From Pedococcus cremeus (GTDB lineage Bacteria > Actinomycetota > Actinomycetes > Actinomycetales > Dermatophilaceae), in the NCBI RefSeq assembly GCF_900111375.1, contig NZ_FOHB01000008.1, positions 1-64,000 on the forward strand: a stretch of DNA of 64,000 nucleotides. Reading direction: 5' to 3'. Below the pieces are notes generated by a model that had not been told where the DNA came from, searched no databases, and saw only the letters and a program-made list of their open reading frames with translations. The position numbers and the translations under genes were made by a program. The first letter of the stretch is position 1. The number at the start of each line of letters is the position of its first letter. This document shows, piece after piece, positions 61,435 to 64,000 of the stretch.

Positions 61435-63786
61435 CTAGTTCGCCGAGGCGCCGGTCACTCGGTGGATCGACAGGGTGCGGGCCGTGCCGTCGGCCGTGCC
61501 GTGCACCCGCCCTCCCTCGACCCGCTCGGGGTAGAACAGCATCCGCTGCACCCCGCCCGCGGCGTCGGAGTAGCCGATCCAGACGCCCTGCCGGTCGGCT
61601 GCGGCCTCCCGCAGCACGGCGAGCGTGGTGGTGGGGTCGGTGCTCGGCAGCGGCGGGCCCGGCCGCGAGGCGAGCTCCGCGCGCTGGTATGCCGCCGCCT
61701 CCTCGCCGGCGCGCAGCGCGCCGACCAGGGTGCGGGCCAGGTCGTCGTCGACGGTGTGGATGGTGGGGGTCGGCTGGCTCCGTCGCGGAGGGGTGCGGTG
61801 GTGGCCGGTCGTGGGCACGAGCAGGCCGCCCTCCGCGGACTCGGCCGCCGGGGCGTAGCCGGCGTCGCGGAGGAAGTCGAGCGCGGTCGGGGCGCCGACG
61901 GGCGAGACCAGCACGGTGGGCGCGATCTTTCGCAGCTGCAGGGGGCTGAGCGCCCGGTCGGCCAGCATGGCGGTGAGGGTGGCCTCGTCGTCGCAGCGGA
62001 CGTAGGAGCCGACCGAGCCGACCCGGGTCTGGCCGTGTCGCCGGGCGACGTCGCGCACGAGGTAGTCCAACGGCTGGGGGAGCGGGGTGTGGCTGGCGTC
62101 GGTGAGCGCCGCCAGCACCTGGTCGACCGACCACCCGGCGTCGAGGCAGCGTCGCACCGAGTCGGGCGTGAACCGGTAGACGGTGGCCCCGCCCCGGGAC
62201 TCGACATCGGCGACCAGGCGCATGAACTGGGCCAGGCCGCCCTCGAGCGGGCCGGGAGCGATGGCCGTCAGGTCGGCCTGCAGCAGCACGTGCTCGACCG
62301 GGGCCGGCAGGTGCGCGTGCATGGCCGCCGCGAGCCGGTCGGCGTCCGCGTCGGCGAGCAGGGCTCGGCCTGCGTGGGAGAGGGCGCCGCGGCCGGTGAC
62401 GCCCAGCCACTCGGCCTCCTCGGCCACCGCGGCCACCACGGCGTCGACGGTCGGGGGCAGCCGTCGCGGCCGACGCCAGCGCAGCGCCTGCACGACGGAC
62501 TCCCGCTCCGGTGCCGTGCCCTCGGGCAGCCGCTCGAGCTCGCCGAGCACGTCGCGGCGCAGCCCACGCGCGGGCGGCCAGGAGACGTCGGGCCCGAGCG
62601 CGTTCACCGTGCCCGAGCCGCCGGGCGGGGTGCCACCCACCAGGTGCGAGGCCCGCGTCGACACCAGCCAGGCCTGGGCCAGCCTCGCCCAGCGGGAGGC
62701 CCCCGGCAGCTGCTGCCAGTCGTCGTAGGCCGGGGTCGGTGCCCACACCGGCTCCAGCGAGCCGTCGTCGCCCACGAGGCCCGCGTCGAGCGCGACCTCC
62801 GCGACGAAGGCAGCGCGGCGTTCGGGCACGTCGAGCACCTGGGCCAGCCGGCGCAGGTCGCGCACCGCCAGGCCCCCGGCCCGCAGCACGCGCGGTGGGC
62901 GGGGCCCCCACTCGGCTGCGAGCTCGTCGACCAGCACGAGCAGGTCGCTCACCTGCTGGCCGGCGGCACTGTCCACCACGGGCGCGTCGTGGGACCGGCC
63001 CTGGACGGCCGGTGGGCCGAGCAGCAGGTCGCGGTGCAACCGCCCGCCCCGCAGCCGCAGGCCCACCTCACGGGGCAGCACGACCTGGTCCGCCGAGACC
63101 GCCAGCAGCAGGCCCTCGGTGAGCAGCCAGCGTGCGCCCTCGGCCACCTTGCCCGCGGCGCCGTGGGTCGGCGGTACGGCCAGCGGCGGCCCCCAGGTCA
63201 ACCGGTCGAGGATGGCCCGGGCGGGCTCGGGTGCCGACGCTAGCAGGGCGTCGAGGCGTGCCGGGTCGGCGAGCGCTGCTGGGGTCGTGCCGCGCACCTC
63301 GGCGGCGGCCGGGCCGAGCCCCGCGATGTGCGGGCCGAGCGCCTCGACGGCCGTCCGCGTGACGTGCAGTCCGTCGGCGCCGCGCCACAGCAGGGCCGAC
63401 GACCACAGGCTGTGCAGCAGGCCCCGCACGCGGTCGCCCATGCCGGGTTCGCCGCTGGGTCCGTCGCTGTGCTCGTCGGGGCCGCCGAGGTGGGTCAGCA
63501 GCAGCCCCTCGTCGAGGGCGCCGAGCTGCAGGGCCGCCACCTCCAGCACCTGGAGGTGCGCGCGGTCGAGGGAGTCGAGCGCACGGTGGACGCTGGCTCG
63601 CGTGCTGGCCCGCGCCGCCAGCGAGGTCAGGTCGGCGGGGGCCGGTCGCGCGAGGTCGGGTCGGCGCTGGAGCAGCTCGCGCAGCTCGTCGTCAGTGCGC
63701 CCGCGGATGTCGTCGGCCAGCGACCGCACCGGCTGCGGCGCCGCCGAGTCGGCGACGTCGGTGGCGGCGTTCGACGAGGTGGGCAC
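61435..63786 (-). CDS. Helicase-associated protein (XPB partner, Helicase_C_3 type)
   Basis: 783 residues. RSLADDIRGRTDDELRELLQ starts a helical region; LLQADLTAIAPGPLEGGLAQ and GGATVYRFTPDSVRRCLDAG form the helicase-associated (Helicase_C_3-like) domain; the C-terminus from about 715 is WYL-like (VWIGYSDAAGGVQRMLFYPE). There is no Walker motif, so it is not itself a helicase. In many actinobacteria, including Mycobacterium tuberculosis, such a gene neighbours ercc3/XPB, suggesting a complex. Start at 63786. Confidence 0.86.
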   Translation of the reverse strand: MPTSSNAATDVADSAAPQPVRSLADDIRGRTDDELRELLQRRPDLARPAPADLTSLAARASTRASVHRALDSLDRAHLQVLEVAALQLGALDEGLLLTHLGGPDEHSDGPSGEPGMGDRVRGLLHSLWSSALLWRGADGLHVTRTAVEALGPHIAGLGPAAAEVRGTTPAALADPARLDALLASAPEPARAILDRLTWGPPLAVPPTHGAAGKVAEGARWLLTEGLLLAVSADQVVLPREVGLRLRGGRLHRDLLLGPPAVQGRSHDAPVVDSAAGQQVSDLLVLVDELAAEWGPRPPRVLRAGGLAVRDLRRLAQVLDVPERRAAFVAEVALDAGLVGDDGSLEPVWAPTPAYDDWQQLPGASRWARLAQAWLVSTRASHLVGGTPPGGSGTVNALGPDVSWPPARGLRRDVLGELERLPEGTAPERESVVQALRWRRPRRLPPTVDAVVAAVAEEAEWLGVTGRGALSHAGRALLADADADRLAAAMHAHLPAPVEHVLLQADLTAIAPGPLEGGLAQFMRLVADVESRGGATVYRFTPDSVRRCLDAGWSVDQVLAALTDASHTPLPQPLDYLVRDVARRHGQTRVGSVGSYVRCDDEATLTAMLADRALSPLQLRKIAPTVLVSPVGAPTALDFLRDAGYAPAAESAEGGLLVPTTGHHRTPPRRSQPTPTIHTVDDDLARTLVGALRAGEEAAAYQRAELASRPGPPLPSTDPTTTLAVLREAAADRQGVWIGYSDAAGGVQRMLFYPERVEGGRVHGTADGTARTLSIHRVTGASAN

Positions 63787-63918
63787 CCGACCAACGGTAG
63801 TCGCGCACGGATGCGAGCACCTCGCCGCAGTGGGCGGTAACTCGTGGTGGGCTTCCAGCCGCCTCCCATCGACCTCACAGGATGCGGGGCCATGCTGGTG
63901 ACGACGGAAGGAGTCGCC

Positions 63919-64000
63919 ATGCCTGACCCGACGCAGCCGATGCCGCCGGCCCAGCCCCCTCGATCGCAGCCCCCTCAGGCTGCCGCGGCGGGTCAGGGCG
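63919..64000 (+). CDS. Pro-rich N-terminus of an unidentified protein, 3' partial
   Basis: GGAAGGAG lies 5 bases before ATG 63919, and the frame stays open to the window edge. Only 27 residues are seen, Pro/Gln/Ala-rich (DPTQPMPPAQPPRSQPP), a typical disordered actinobacterial leader. Nothing more can be said. Confidence 0.6.
   Translation, partial: MPDPTQPMPPAQPPRSQPPQAAAAGQG

Overview
The window is about 72% G+C with almost exclusively G/C-ending codons, and it carries typical actinobacterial genes: an ATP-binding LuxR-type (LAL) regulator, a WXG100 protein, a HelD/HelR-type helicase, an XPB helicase with its helicase-associated partner, a DUF3263 protein and a groEL of the separately encoded type. 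The best guess is a member of the Micrococcales, probably Intrasporangiaceae; that placement is inference. No rRNA, tRNA, CRISPR array, insertion sequence or prophage was found.

Layout. 1-11.9 kb holds the end of a DUF222/HNH gene, a NUDIX hydrolase, a stand-alone LigD polymerase, gabT, a shortened acetyltransferase, two SDRs, an acyl-CoA dehydrogenase, a molybdate operon (HTH-TOBE, modA, modB, modC), ung with an SGNH hydrolase, and an ArsR regulator. 12-23.9 kb is a coherent island: a HAD phosphatase, an MFS exporter, a YihY membrane protein, two small paralogues, a LAL regulator, and several small membrane, SHOCT, DUF7144 and DUF6325 proteins plus a lipoprotein. 24-32 kb holds a PLP decarboxylase, DUF3263, GNAT and VOC proteins, a P1 peptidase and a two-gene acyl-reductase operon. 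32.2-40.9 kb is a sugar ABC transporter operon with a PHP hydrolase and a GH38 alpha-mannosidase. 41-48.3 kb has groEL under two CIRCE elements, a PhoD-like phosphatase and an ABC exporter. 48.4-64 kb has WXG100, DUF4031 and NUDIX proteins, HD, HelR-like, HtrA-like, a two-component system, a CsoR-like regulator, XPB, HMG-CoA lyase and the helicase-associated protein.

The most interesting signal is a shared palindrome, TCACCC-N5-GGGTGA, found five times, only between 12.7 and 22 kb. At three genes its centre lies exactly 43 bp before the start codon, and at the other sites a plausible transcription start can be placed at about the same distance. This is the geometry of an activator site, and it ties the MFS, YihY, small-paralogue, lipoprotein and DUF7144-DUF6325-SHOCT genes into one apparent regulon. 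The large MalT-like LAL protein encoded in its middle is the natural candidate regulator.

Two other genome-scale features stand out. The octamer GTATGCCG (or its complement) occurs 36 times where about two are expected from base composition, in genes in different frames and between genes. Many genes also lack a ribosome binding site and instead have a TANNNT-like -10 box 6-7 nt before an ATG or GTG, which implies widespread leaderless transcription.
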